A stretch of DNA of 12,809 nucleotides from DATGEP01 sp035310125 (GTDB lineage Bacteria; Chloroflexota; Ktedonobacteria; Ktedonobacterales; JADMIN01). The notes below the pieces were generated by a model. The model did not search any database, was not told the origin of the DNA, and saw nothing but the letters and a program-made list of their open reading frames with translations. The stretch spans positions 1 through 12,809 of the forward strand of contig DATGEP010000067.1 in the NCBI GenBank assembly GCA_035310125.1, in the 5' to 3' direction. The position numbers and the translations under genes are program-made. Of the stretch, positions 6,452 through 12,809 are shown one piece after another (the stretch's first letter is position 1; each line of letters opens with the position of its first letter).

Positions 6452-6774
6452 TGAGCCACCGCACGCCCGGTGCTTCGACCCCTAGCCCCGACCGTATAGA
6501 CATTCGAGGAATCTATCAAGTACGGGCAAATTTGCAGATGCTCGTCGCCGGGTTGGTTGTGAAGACCGCCTCAGATGAGGCGATCGCCTTATTGAAGGGC
6601 TTGTCCTCCCCTTTACAGGCTTTGGTGGCGGCTCAGGACATCGAAGATGTATTCTGGGCGAGTGTGGCCGTGCGTAGACGGGAAGCGGAGATTTGCCGCA
6701 CTTTCAATGGCATGCACTATCTCCTCACCCATCCAGCGCGGCGAGCAGGGCGGCCTTGCGCGCGGGCGGCGTGA
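6451..6774 (+). pseudogene. Fragment of a GntR-family regulator (FCD ligand domain only)
   Basis: A 107-codon frame from GTG 6451 (an ATG at 6427 is also in frame). The stretch SPDRIDIRGIYQVRANLQ, then LVVKTASDEAIALLKGL, resembles the start of the FCD effector domain of FadR-type GntR regulators (family pattern: diyevR..le..aa.LAae.atde.ia.L). The upstream winged-helix DNA-binding domain is absent. The region where FCD proteins carry their metal-binding Asp and His (normally ADxxFHxxL) reads ASVAVRRREAEI, and the frame then runs into the 3' end of the opposite-strand deaminase gene. Codon choice (TTA, TTG) differs from the neighbours, which fits a decaying remnant. It could instead be a small unknown protein; the FCD match is by eye and moderate. 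Confidence 0.45.
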
Positions 6775-7759
6775 AGGAGGCGCGGATAGCGTTGGCGGTG
6801 AAGCTCACCAGCTCGGCGGGCGAGAAGCCGAGAGCGTGGGCCAGCGCGTACTCCCGCCCGATGGTGGTCGCTACCTGGACAGGCACATCGCTACATAGTG
6901 CCACGGGAATCCCGTGCTCCACGAACCGGTGGATGGGATGCTCCTCGTACGATGGCACCGCGCCCAGGACGACGTTGCTACTCAGGCAGCATTCGACAGT
7001 CACCCCGCTGTGGGCGAGCAGCTCCAGCAGGCGCGGGTCGCGCGCCGCATAGACCGCGTGCCCGATCCGGCTCAGATGGGGCACTCGCAGGGCAGCGGCG
7101 CAATTGGCCGAGGAGAATTCGCCGGCGTGCGCGGTAATGCCCAACCCCGCGTCTGCTGCTCGCTCGGCAGCGCGATACATCGGCTCCCATTCGGCCTCGG
7201 TATCATAGGGTTGGTACAGCAAGTCGATGCCTGCCAGCCCGTCCCGCGCCGCGCTCGTACACGCTTCCAGCAGGCGCGCGAGTAGCTCGGGCGTCTCCCA
7301 CAGCATGAGGATGACGAGCGCCTCCGCGCGCACGGCGGGATGTCGTGCCCGCACCCTCCGCTCCGCCTCGCGGAAGAGCGCCATGAAGCCAGGGCGCAGC
7401 ACTTCTTCCTTGCCGAAGCGCACCTCCACCAGCACCGCCCCATCCGCCGCCGCCGCTTCCAGCGCATCTTCCACCCAGGCGACGAAATACTCCGCGTTGT
7501 CATAGCTACCAGGCGGCGTTGGCTCAATCTCGCCTAACCGCCGCAGACGCGCGATACCCGGTGGGGTCTCTGCCATCACCCGGCGTGCCCAGCTGCGCCA
7601 GTCATAGGCAGGTCGGCCCTCGCGCCGCGCCAGCACGCGGTCGAGGTGCGGCGACCACTCCTGGTGGAGGTGGAGGTCGGCCTTGGGCAGCGCGGCGATG
7701 GTCGGATGGATCAGGACGTCGCCGAGCGGATCGAGCGGCGGATTCGTGTTGGTCTCCAT
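6725..7759 (-). CDS. Adenosine deaminase-like amidohydrolase, divergent active site
   Basis: 344 residues from ATG 7757-7759; a GTG at 7795 would add 12 residues, but neither start has a good Shine-Dalgarno. The ADA-type TIM barrel is shown by PKADLHLH (His30, His32), TAHAGE (His211, Glu214), IGHAVYA (His234), CCLSSNVVLG, and CSDVP with Asp291. These supply the zinc ligands and the general acid. Two usual features differ. The HxHxDG-type loop reads HLHQEWS, replacing the Asp that binds the ribose 5'-OH, and the paired Asp-Asp of SDDP/TDDP is Asp291-Val292. In mouse ADA the second Asp helps orient the substrate. It is probably an aminopurine or nucleoside-like deaminase, with the substrate open. 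Its 3' end overlaps the FCD fragment on the opposite strand by 50 nt. The stop is TGA. Confidence 0.83.
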   Translation of the reverse strand: METNTNPPLDPLGDVLIHPTIAALPKADLHLHQEWSPHLDRVLARREGRPAYDWRSWARRVMAETPPGIARLRRLGEIEPTPPGSYDNAEYFVAWVEDALEAAAADGAVLVEVRFGKEEVLRPGFMALFREAERRVRARHPAVRAEALVILMLWETPELLARLLEACTSAARDGLAGIDLLYQPYDTEAEWEPMYRAAERAADAGLGITAHAGEFSSANCAAALRVPHLSRIGHAVYAARDPRLLELLAHSGVTVECCLSSNVVLGAVPSYEEHPIHRFVEHGIPVALCSDVPVQVATTIGREYALAHALGFSPAELVSFTANAIRASFTPPARKAALLAALDG

Positions 7760-7798
7760 ATCGGTATGGTAGGGCGTACAGGGTGCGCGCGCCACTCT

Positions 7799-7839
7799 GA
7801 GCGACGGCAGAGCGATGGCAGAGCGATGGCAGAGCGGCG
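7799..7839. repeat. 11-bp tandem repeat upstream of the deaminase gene
   Basis: GAGCGACGGCA, GAGCGATGGCA, GAGCGATGGCA, then partial GAGCGGCG: three full units at an 11-bp period plus a partial one, starting 40 bp before the ATG at 7759. One unit per helical turn could present repeated sites on one face of the DNA. Confidence 0.8.
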
Positions 7840-8014
7840 TACACCCCTGGACGCAAGCGACCTCGCGCCCAGGCAGACTCAGAAATTCGCAAACTCACTC
7901 TGGTCGTCATGCGACATTGGCGGGCGCCCTCCGGACGCTCACCATGCCATCGCGCGAGTTCTCTATTTCTCGCTGTGAATCTTCGTTTCCTCCGTGATGA
8001 ACCCCGTCGTTTCT

Positions 8015-9211
8015 CTAACGTGGGGCGAAGGCGGATTTGCCGGTGATCTCGCGGCCCACGATGAGAGACTGGATGGTGTCGGTACCTTCGTAGGTGAAAA
8101 CCGCCTCGATGTCGGCGTGGTGGCGGGCAATCTGGTATTCCAGCAGGATGCCGTTGCCGCCAAGCATCTCGCGGGCCTCCGCGACGACCTCGCGCGCCAT
8201 GCGGGCATTGTGCATCTTGGCGAGCGAGGCCATGCCCTCGGTCATCGTACCCTCCTGTACGAGCTGGCTCAGGCGCAGGCAGAGGAGCTGCATCGTCGTC
8301 ACGTTGGCGAGCATGGTGGCGAGCTTCTGCTGGATGATCTGGAAGCTGGCGATGGGCTTGCCGAACTGGACGCGCTGCCGTGTGTACTTCAGCGCGATCT
8401 CGTAGGCGGCGATGGCGTGGCCGACGGCCTCCCAGGCGACGCCGAAGCGCGTGGCAGTCAGCACGCGGGCGGTGTCCTTGAAGCTCTGGGATTTGGCGAG
8501 GCGGTTGCCGGCGGGGATGCGACAGTCCTTCAGCTCGATATCCGCCTGCCAGACGGCGCGCTTGGCGACTTTGCCCGTCATGACCACAGTATTGTAGCCA
8601 GGGGTACCTTTCTCGACGAGGAAGCCACCCACATTGCCGTCGTCGTCGCGCGCCCAGATGATGGTTACATCGGCGAACGACGCGTTGCCGATCCAGCGCT
8701 TGGCGCCATTGAGCACCCAGGAGTTTCCGTCGCGGTGGGCGCGGGTCTCGAGCGCGACGGCATCGGAGCCGTGGTTTGGCTCGGTGAGGCCGAAGGCGCC
8801 GATCTTCTCCATCGTCGCCATTGCGGGCAGCCACTGCTGCTTCTGCTCCTCGGAGCCAAGCATGTGGATCGAGGTCATAGCGAGGCCGGAATGGACGCCA
8901 AAGAAGGTGCAGACGCTGGCGTCGCCGCGCGCCAGCTCCAGCGCGATGAGGCCGGACGCGACGGCGCTCATCCCTGGGCAACCGTAGCCCTGGAGGCTGC
9001 CGCCGGCGATGTTGAGAGCGGCCAGCTTGGGAACCAGCTCAAAGGGAAACTCGGCGCGCTCCCAGTAGCCGTTGATGATGGGAATCACCTCGCGGTCGCA
9101 GAAAGCGCGGACCTTGTCGCGTATCTGGCGCTCCTCCGCGCTGAGGAGGTCGTCCATGTGATAATAGTCGGTGCCGAGCGAGGTGGCGATGTCTTGCGGG
9201 TCGGGCATCAT
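8015..9211 (-). CDS. Acyl-CoA dehydrogenase, ACX4 / glutaryl-CoA dehydrogenase-like
   Basis: 398 residues from ATG 9209-9211, with AAAAGGA 9 nt upstream; an in-frame ATG at 9274 lacks such a site and adds a non-family tail. It is a flavoprotein that would oxidise acyl-CoA to enoyl-CoA. The three-domain ACAD pattern is clear: FGLTEPNHGSD (FAD and substrate site), KRWIGNASFAD, the helical C-domain with RVQFGKPIASFQIIQQKLA, and MLGGNGI. The catalytic Glu375 is in YEGT, as in the glutaryl-CoA group. The segment GDASVCTFFGVHSGLAM lacks the Arg that glutaryl-CoA dehydrogenase uses to bind the distal carboxylate, so glutaryl-CoA is unlikely. The wording of several motifs is closest, from memory, to plant peroxisomal ACX4. 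A short-chain acyl-CoA is a reasonable guess. No pathway partner genes lie beside it. The stop is TAG. Confidence 0.92.
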   Translation of the reverse strand: MMPDPQDIATSLGTDYYHMDDLLSAEERQIRDKVRAFCDREVIPIINGYWERAEFPFELVPKLAALNIAGGSLQGYGCPGMSAVASGLIALELARGDASVCTFFGVHSGLAMTSIHMLGSEEQKQQWLPAMATMEKIGAFGLTEPNHGSDAVALETRAHRDGNSWVLNGAKRWIGNASFADVTIIWARDDDGNVGGFLVEKGTPGYNTVVMTGKVAKRAVWQADIELKDCRIPAGNRLAKSQSFKDTARVLTATRFGVAWEAVGHAIAAYEIALKYTRQRVQFGKPIASFQIIQQKLATMLANVTTMQLLCLRLSQLVQEGTMTEGMASLAKMHNARMAREVVAEAREMLGGNGILLEYQIARHHADIEAVFTYEGTDTIQSLIVGREITGKSAFAPR

Positions 9212-9255
9212 GTGGGACCGTCCTTTTCCGTCGCGACGTGGAACCGTTTGTGTGT

Positions 9256-9285
9256 ACTGTAGACGCGCACCCATGCTGGTCGCAA
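9256..9285 (-). promoter_or_regulatory. Weak candidate promoter of the acyl-CoA dehydrogenase gene
   Basis: TTGCGA (9285-9280) and TACAGT (9261-9256) on the minus strand with an 18-bp spacer, each 4 of 6 to sigma70 consensus. It is divergent from the pgeF promoter. Confidence 0.3.
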
Positions 9286-9298
9286 GGGTTGCAAGGTG

Positions 9299-9327
9299 TT
9301 GGGCCGTGCATCACCGCGTGTTACAAT
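9299..9327 (+). promoter_or_regulatory. Candidate promoter of pgeF
   Basis: TACAAT (9322-9327, 5 of 6) lies 17 bp after TTGGGC (9299-9304, 3 of 6). The start would be near 9334, giving a leader of about 57 nt before GTG 9391. Confidence 0.45.
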
Positions 9328-9390
9328 TGAGGCGCGCCGGGGTGATCCGGCGCGGCGAGTATCTGGATACGCAAGAAAGGACAGGCGAGC

Positions 9391-10248
9391 GTGATCGAGC
9401 GGCAAACCGAGCATACTGAATACCTGCTGTTCGAGCACCTTGCCAGCATTCCGGGACTGGTCCATGCCGTTTTTACGCGCAAACGCGGCTTCAGCGCGGC
9501 GCCGTTCGCGGGGCTGAACGCGAGCTTCACGACGGGCGACGACGCGGAGATCGTTCGCCGCAATAAAGCCGCCATCATCGAGACGCTGGGGCTGGCATTA
9601 TTGGGCGCGCGGCCCGTCCACGGCAACACAGCGATCATCGTAGAACGTGACGACTTGCGCGACGAGACAGGCGAGACCACGCCCGCCGTGGCGCGGCTGC
9701 AAGGGCGGTTACGGCATACTGACGCCGATGCCATGCTCTCTGACGCGCCGGGCTTTGCGTTCTGCTGGGCGTTTGGAGATTGCTCGCCAATTCTGCTCTA
9801 CGATCCAGCGCATCACGCCTTCGCGCTGGTGCATGCGGGCTGGCGCGGCGCGGCGGGAGCCGTCGCTCCTCAAGCAATCCAGACAATGCGGCGGCGCTGG
9901 GGTACGCGCCCCAGCGATCTGCTCGTGGGTATCGGGCCGAGCATTGGGGCCTGCTGCTATGAGGTGAACGAACAGGTGCGCGAGCGTTTCGCCGCGAATC
10001 CACTGGCCTGGGAGTCGGCGCGATTCGTGGAGCGTGAGCCGGAGGGGGGCGGCCAGGGAACGGGGCTGTATCTGGACATTCCGGAGTCGAACTATCAGCA
10101 GCTGCTCGCGGCGGGCGTCGCGCCAGAGCATATCGAGATGTCGGAGCACTGCACGGGCTGCCGAACCGACCTGTTCTTCTCACACCGGCGCGAGCCGTGG
10201 CCAAGCGGACGCTTCGCGGTGGCCATCGGCCTACGCGGAGAGAAATGA
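9391..10248 (+). CDS. pgeF: PgeF/YfiH-family protein (multicopper-oxidase-like, peptidoglycan editing / purine nucleoside enzyme family)
   Basis: 285 residues from GTG 9391; AAAGGA ends about 9 nt upstream. Family marks are GFSAAPFAGLN near the start, PVHGN with His77, HTDADAM, GDCSPILL with Cys131, HAGWRG with His148, and GPSIGACCYEV. His77, Cys131 and His148 match the metal triad of YfiH/YlmD. CTGCRTDLFFSHRRE closes the domain. In E. coli PgeF prevents misincorporated residues in peptidoglycan precursors; other relatives cleave or deaminate purine nucleosides. It heads a plus-strand run with yggS 111 nt downstream, a pairing common next to division genes. The stop TGA overlaps an ATG (ATGA at 10245), but that short frame looks spurious. 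The physiological substrate here is not settled by sequence. Confidence 0.93.
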   Translation: MIERQTEHTEYLLFEHLASIPGLVHAVFTRKRGFSAAPFAGLNASFTTGDDAEIVRRNKAAIIETLGLALLGARPVHGNTAIIVERDDLRDETGETTPAVARLQGRLRHTDADAMLSDAPGFAFCWAFGDCSPILLYDPAHHAFALVHAGWRGAAGAVAPQAIQTMRRRWGTRPSDLLVGIGPSIGACCYEVNEQVRERFAANPLAWESARFVEREPEGGGQGTGLYLDIPESNYQQLLAAGVAPEHIEMSEHCTGCRTDLFFSHRREPWPSGRFAVAIGLRGEK

Positions 10249-10359
10249 GCACGAACCAGCAACGCACGTACAAGAGATACCGCGCCCCTCTGCTCAGGGA
10301 GGCAGACAGGGAGAGACCAGCGAAATGCGCCAGCGATAGGCGATCACGGGAAGGGTCAC

Positions 10360-11115
10360 ATGGACAGCGGAGAATCGAGCGAGCCGGTAGCCCTCTCAGG
10401 CGAGGAGCGTGTGGCGCTGGTCGGGCGCATCCGGATCGTGCGGGAGCGCATCGCGAACGCGGCGCGGAGCGCGGGGCGCGCGCCTGGTGAGGTGACGCTG
10501 GTCGCGGTCACGAAGACGCTGCGGCCCGCTGTTGTGCGCGCTGCCTATGAAGCGGGGCTGACGACGTTTGGGGAGAACCGCGTGCAGGAGGCGGAGGAAA
10601 AGATCGCGGAGCTGAGTTTGCCCGGCGCACGATGGGAGCTCGTCGGGCATCTGCAAACGAACAAGGCCGAGCGGGCCGTCCGGCTCTTCGCGCGAATCCA
10701 GAGTGTGGATAGCGTGCGGCTGGCGGAGCTGCTGGATCAGCGCGCGGCGGGGGGCGGGCGCTCCCTCCCAATTCTGCTGGAGGTGAACGTGGGCGGCGAG
10801 ACCAGCAAGAGTGGATTTGCGCCCGAAGCGGTGCTGGAGGCGGCGCGGCGAATCGCAGCGCTGCCGCATCTAGTGCCGGAGGGGTTAATGACCGTCGCAC
10901 CAATTACCAGCGATCCGGCGGACGCGCGGCCCTACTTCCGACGTCTGCGCGAGGTGGGCGACGCGCTGCGACGGTCCGTCCCGCTCGGCGCGGACGGTGG
11001 CTGGCGGCAGTTCTCGATGGGCATGACGGACGATTTTGAGGCCGCCATTGCCGAAGGGGCGACGCTGGTGCGCATCGGCCGAGCCATTTTTGGTGAGCGT
11101 CCAATGCCCCAGTAG
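10360..11115 (+). CDS. yggS: YggS/PLPBP pyridoxal-5'-phosphate homeostasis protein
   Basis: 251 residues from ATG 10360 after GGGAAGGG. It has a single-domain alanine-racemase-like barrel and no known catalysis; the family binds PLP and keeps PLP and amino-acid pools balanced. The cofactor lysine is Lys52 in LVAVTK. Other marks are FGENRVQEAEEKI, WELVGHLQTNK, VNVGGETSKSGF, LMTVAP, and the C-terminal SMGMTDDFEAAIAEGATLVRIGRAIFG, which binds the phosphate. An N-terminal extension of about 15 residues (MDSGESSEPV) precedes the family start; no better start is seen inside it. It follows pgeF and precedes a DUF6391 gene and yggT, the usual yggS-yggT neighbourhood without sepF. Confidence 0.95.
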   Translation: MDSGESSEPVALSGEERVALVGRIRIVRERIANAARSAGRAPGEVTLVAVTKTLRPAVVRAAYEAGLTTFGENRVQEAEEKIAELSLPGARWELVGHLQTNKAERAVRLFARIQSVDSVRLAELLDQRAAGGGRSLPILLEVNVGGETSKSGFAPEAVLEAARRIAALPHLVPEGLMTVAPITSDPADARPYFRRLREVGDALRRSVPLGADGGWRQFSMGMTDDFEAAIAEGATLVRIGRAIFGERPMPQ

Positions 11116-11212
11116 GAGCGGAGTGTATGATCTCTATGGATGTGCGTCGCGCCTCACAAAGCGCGAGCGGGATGTTACGAATGGCGGGCAGAGGCTGAAA
11201 GGGTGGCGCGCA

Positions 11213-11713
11213 ATGCAAACGGGAGATCTGCTCTTTGGCCGGCGCATCCGGCAGAATCACGCGCTGGAGCATGCGACGGTCACGTTGCTTACCCGGCAGC
11301 AGCCCGGTCTGGCGGTGAGTGCGCGCTCGAATTCGCGCGGCTTCACGATCTTCGCCAATCTCGACCCGAAGCTCGTGCGCCGCTGCTGCGACGAGGCGCT
11401 GTACCGGCTGCGCGCGGGAGAGGCGGCGCTGGCAATCCACCCCAACTGCGGCACGAATCTCGCCGTGGGCATGTCGCTGGCGATGATCGGCTCGCTCTTC
11501 GGGCTGACGGCGCTGCGCCCGCGCACGCGCGTCGCCTCCGCCGTGTGCAGCGCATTCACGGGGCTGGCGATGGCGCGCCCGCTGGGTCGGCTCGTCCAGC
11601 GGCATATTACCACCCTGCCTGAGCTGCATGATGTGCGCATCATCTCGGTCGGGTCCCGGCGCTGGTGGGGACGGCGCGTCGTCGAAGTTCTGACGGCGGC
11701 AGAAGCGAGATAG
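11213..11713 (+). CDS. DUF6391-family membrane protein
   Basis: 166 residues from ATG 11213, with GAAAGGGTGG shortly upstream; the frame is open further up to 11036, but that part overlaps yggS and lacks family resemblance. Visible: NHALEHATV at 15-23, SNSRGFTIFANL at 39-50, HPNCGTNLAVG at 76-86, then two hydrophobic segments at about 83-100 and 107-122 separated by RPRTR. This resembles the uncharacterised DUF6391 family, in which the N-terminal HALEHAT and the HxNCGTN motifs are the conserved parts. The HxLEH arrangement is the same as the inverted zinc motif HxxEH of M16 peptidases, but size and fold do not otherwise match. It lies between yggS and yggT. The function is unknown. The stop is TAG. 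Confidence 0.75.
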   Translation: MQTGDLLFGRRIRQNHALEHATVTLLTRQQPGLAVSARSNSRGFTIFANLDPKLVRRCCDEALYRLRAGEAALAIHPNCGTNLAVGMSLAMIGSLFGLTALRPRTRVASAVCSAFTGLAMARPLGRLVQRHITTLPELHDVRIISVGSRRWWGRRVVEVLTAAEAR

Positions 11714-11738
11714 ACCGTCACGCCGCGCCGATATGGGC

Positions 11739-11744
11739 TATACT
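11739..11744 (+). promoter_or_regulatory. Possible -10 element before yggT
   Basis: TATACT, 5 of 6 to consensus, 54 nt before the yggT ATG; no acceptable -35 at the usual distance. Read-through from the upstream gene is equally likely. Confidence 0.25.
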
Positions 11745-11797
11745 AAGGCTACGGAAAAGGCGTGTCGCCGTCCGGGCAGGAAGGAGCGAGCGCCACA

Positions 11798-12076
11798 ATG
11801 GCTCACTTCATCATCTCGATCTTCTTTGTCGCGCTGATCATCAGTCTCTTCATCAGCGCGATCATCTCCTGGATACCGAATTTGGGGCCGGGGAATCCTA
11901 TCGTTCGCGTCTTCAACACCATCACGGCGCCACTGTTGAATCCGGTGGTCAAGCGGCTGCCACGCCTGGCACTCGGCATGTTCGATTTCACCTATACGGT
12001 CGCCTTCTTCTTTGTCTGGTGGGTGCTGATGATACTCCAGGCCCTAATAAATCAGGCGCTTCCGCGCAATTGGTAG
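11798..12076 (+). CDS. yggT: YggT-family small membrane protein
   Basis: 92 residues from ATG 11798, with AAGGAG (11781-11786) 11 nt upstream. Two membrane helices flank the family loop: about 4-24 (IISIFFVALIISLFISAII) and 62-85 (FDFTYTVAFFFVWWVLMI). The loop carries SWIPNLGPGNPIVRVFN, then ITAPLLNPVVKRLPRL, close to the YggT consensus (SWIP..NP..r.l...TeP.L.PiRR.lP). The usual DFSP start of the second helix is DFTY here. It is a single-unit form, as in Gram-positive bacteria and cyanobacteria; E. coli has two units. The family is linked to cell division, osmotic tolerance or thylakoid organisation in different groups. yggU starts 1 nt after its stop codon (TAG then T then ATG), so the two are translationally linked. 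Confidence 0.88.
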   Translation: MAHFIISIFFVALIISLFISAIISWIPNLGPGNPIVRVFNTITAPLLNPVVKRLPRLALGMFDFTYTVAFFFVWWVLMILQALINQALPRNW

Positions 12077-12077
12077 T

Positions 12078-12446
12078 ATGGATATGAGCGCCAAACGCCG
12101 GGCTGAACTTGCGACGCCTTTACACCGGGAGCAGGAAAGCGCCCCATCCTGGATGAGCGAACGGAGTGGCGCGGTGGTTCTCACCATCCGCGTGACTCCG
12201 CGCGCCGGGCGCGACGAGCTGGCTTTTGATGGCGCGACGTTGCGGGCGCGGCTGGCGGCGCCACCCGTAGACGGCGCGGCGAATGCGGCGCTGGTGGAGT
12301 TGCTGGCGGCGCGATTGGGCGTCCCCAGGCGTGCTATCAGCATACTGCGCGGCGCGACCTCACGGACGAAGTTCGTGGAAATCGCGGGACTAGACCCTGC
12401 GGCGGTGCGGGAGCGTCTCGGAATTTCTGACGGCCGCGCGAGCTAA
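12078..12446 (+). CDS. yggU: YggU/DUF167-family protein
   Basis: 122 residues from ATG 12078, directly after the yggT stop; alternative ATGs at 12084 and 12153 are in frame, and none has a clear Shine-Dalgarno, so coupling to yggT is likely. The DUF167 alpha/beta fold is recognisable from TIRVTPRAGRDEL, the central ARLAAPPVDGAANAALVELLA, and the end GATSRTKFVEIAGLD. The first 25-30 residues are extra compared with the compact family domain and may be untranslated if the 12153 ATG is used. Structures of relatives exist, but no firm biochemical role is known. It is the last gene of the pgeF-to-yggU run and ends in TAA before a palindromic repeat. Confidence 0.9.
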   Translation: MDMSAKRRAELATPLHREQESAPSWMSERSGAVVLTIRVTPRAGRDELAFDGATLRARLAAPPVDGAANAALVELLAARLGVPRRAISILRGATSRTKFVEIAGLDPAAVRERLGISDGRAS

Positions 12447-12461
12447 TGGTCGCGTGACACA

Positions 12462-12486
12462 GGACGCGGGCGTCCGCCGGACGCCC
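12462..12486. repeat. Palindromic intergenic repeat between converging genes
   Basis: GGGCGTCC (12468-12475), loop GCC, GGACGCCC (12479-12486), followed by CTAC: a perfect 8-bp hairpin. GGACG (12462-12466) can instead pair with CGTCC (12471-12475), so two hairpins exclude each other. There is no T-run, so it is not a classic terminator, but it sits between converging transcripts. The rest of 12487-12614 shows no gene I can support. Confidence 0.6.
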
Positions 12487-12614
12487 CTACGAGGGATGGC
12501 GCACAGGACGGGAGGCGGGCGGAGTTCCAAGCGAAAGCCAGCTTCCCAACTGGATCTGGTATGACACGCTGAAGCGCGCAATACGAAAGGCCGCAGTGTC
12601 AAGCCAGGCCGCAT

Positions 12615-12809
12615 CTACCCGCTCGCGGGCGGCTGCTCAGGCAACGCCAGCGGTGCTGGCGGCGAGACATCCGGCGGGGTCACTGGTGATGACGTAATGG
12701 GTGATGTCGCTGGCGGCGAGGTCGCGGATGATGGCGAGGTAGCTGGCGGTGTGCTTACCAGCGAGTGCAACGCCTCGATGCGTCGCAGCTGGTTCGTGTC
12801 AGCTTTGGT
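12615..12809 (-). CDS. Ser/Thr/Pro-rich C-terminal tail of a gene cut by the right edge
   Basis: A minus-strand frame is open from the window edge to TAG at 12615-12617, 64 residues. It starts TKADTNQLRRIEALHSLV, helix-like, and then becomes a low-complexity tail built from variants of TSPPA, ending LALPEQPPASG. The DNA beneath shows a degenerate repeat of roughly 15 bp (ACCTCGCCGCCAGC-like). Such tails are typical of surface-exposed or linker regions. No family can be named from this much. The opposite strand and another minus frame are also partly open here, so the reading frame is a judgement. Confidence 0.4.
   Translation of the reverse strand, partial: TKADTNQLRRIEALHSLVSTPPATSPSSATSPPATSPITSSPVTPPDVSPPAPLALPEQPPASG

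Noticed and set aside
7602..8981. 459-codon minus-strand open frame
   Set aside because: It is the out-of-frame shadow of the acyl-CoA dehydrogenase and deaminase genes; Arg/Pro-rich with no family marks.
8015..9211. Glutaryl-CoA dehydrogenase as a firm name
   Set aside because: The Arg that binds the glutaryl carboxylate is replaced by Cys in the matching segment.
7994..9262. 422-codon plus-strand open frame
   Set aside because: It is antisense to the acyl-CoA dehydrogenase, whose own frame carries all the ACAD motifs.
10245..10490. Small frame starting at the ATGA overlap with the pgeF stop
   Set aside because: It runs out of frame into yggS and is Arg/Gly-rich; the ATGA is probably chance.
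1..12809. tRNA, rRNA, CRISPR array, insertion sequence or prophage genes
   Set aside because: No cloverleaf, spacer-repeat pattern, transposase or integrase motif was seen on either strand.

Overview
The window is G+C-rich chromosomal DNA, densely coding on both strands. It has no tRNA, rRNA, CRISPR array or intact mobile element that I can see. The gene set is a fused homocysteine methyltransferase/MTHFR, FolD beside FchA, an RF2 with a UGA frameshift, an ECF sigma factor and a pgeF-yggS-DUF6391-yggT-yggU run. It suggests a free-living bacterium, most likely of the Chloroflexota. The phylum is an inference from gene content, not a proven placement.

Left block (1-3710, minus strand): a folate one-carbon operon, read right to left as fchA, folD and a YitJ-type fusion that is cut by the left edge. 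FolD has leucine where the family has its catalytic lysine (position 54). It sits next to FchA, a separate methenyl-THF cyclohydrolase, so the two steps are probably divided between two proteins. The roughly 130-nt leader of fchA can fold into a closed multi-hairpin RNA, and one hairpin arm can instead pair with the fchA ribosome-binding region. This is the best candidate here for an undescribed cis-regulatory element.

Centre (3707-6774, plus strand): prfB has a strong promoter placed so that transcription would start on its ATG, and an in-frame UGA at the classic CUU-UGA-C slip site. Next comes an ECF sigma factor overlapping by 17 nt a protein with a cytoplasmic N-terminus, an internal Tat-like RR segment and a DinB-like domain, probably its partner. 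A decayed GntR/FCD regulator fragment follows.

Right-centre (6725-9340): two minus-strand catabolic genes, a divergent adenosine-deaminase-like protein with unusual substrate-site residues and an 11-bp tandem repeat upstream, and an acyl-CoA dehydrogenase of the ACX4/glutaryl-CoA dehydrogenase type.

Right block (9299-12446, plus strand): pgeF, yggS (PLP homeostasis), a DUF6391 membrane protein, yggT and yggU, a housekeeping set related to cell-envelope and division neighbourhoods. A palindromic intergenic repeat follows. The right edge holds the Ser/Thr/Pro-rich tail of a minus-strand gene that runs out of the window.
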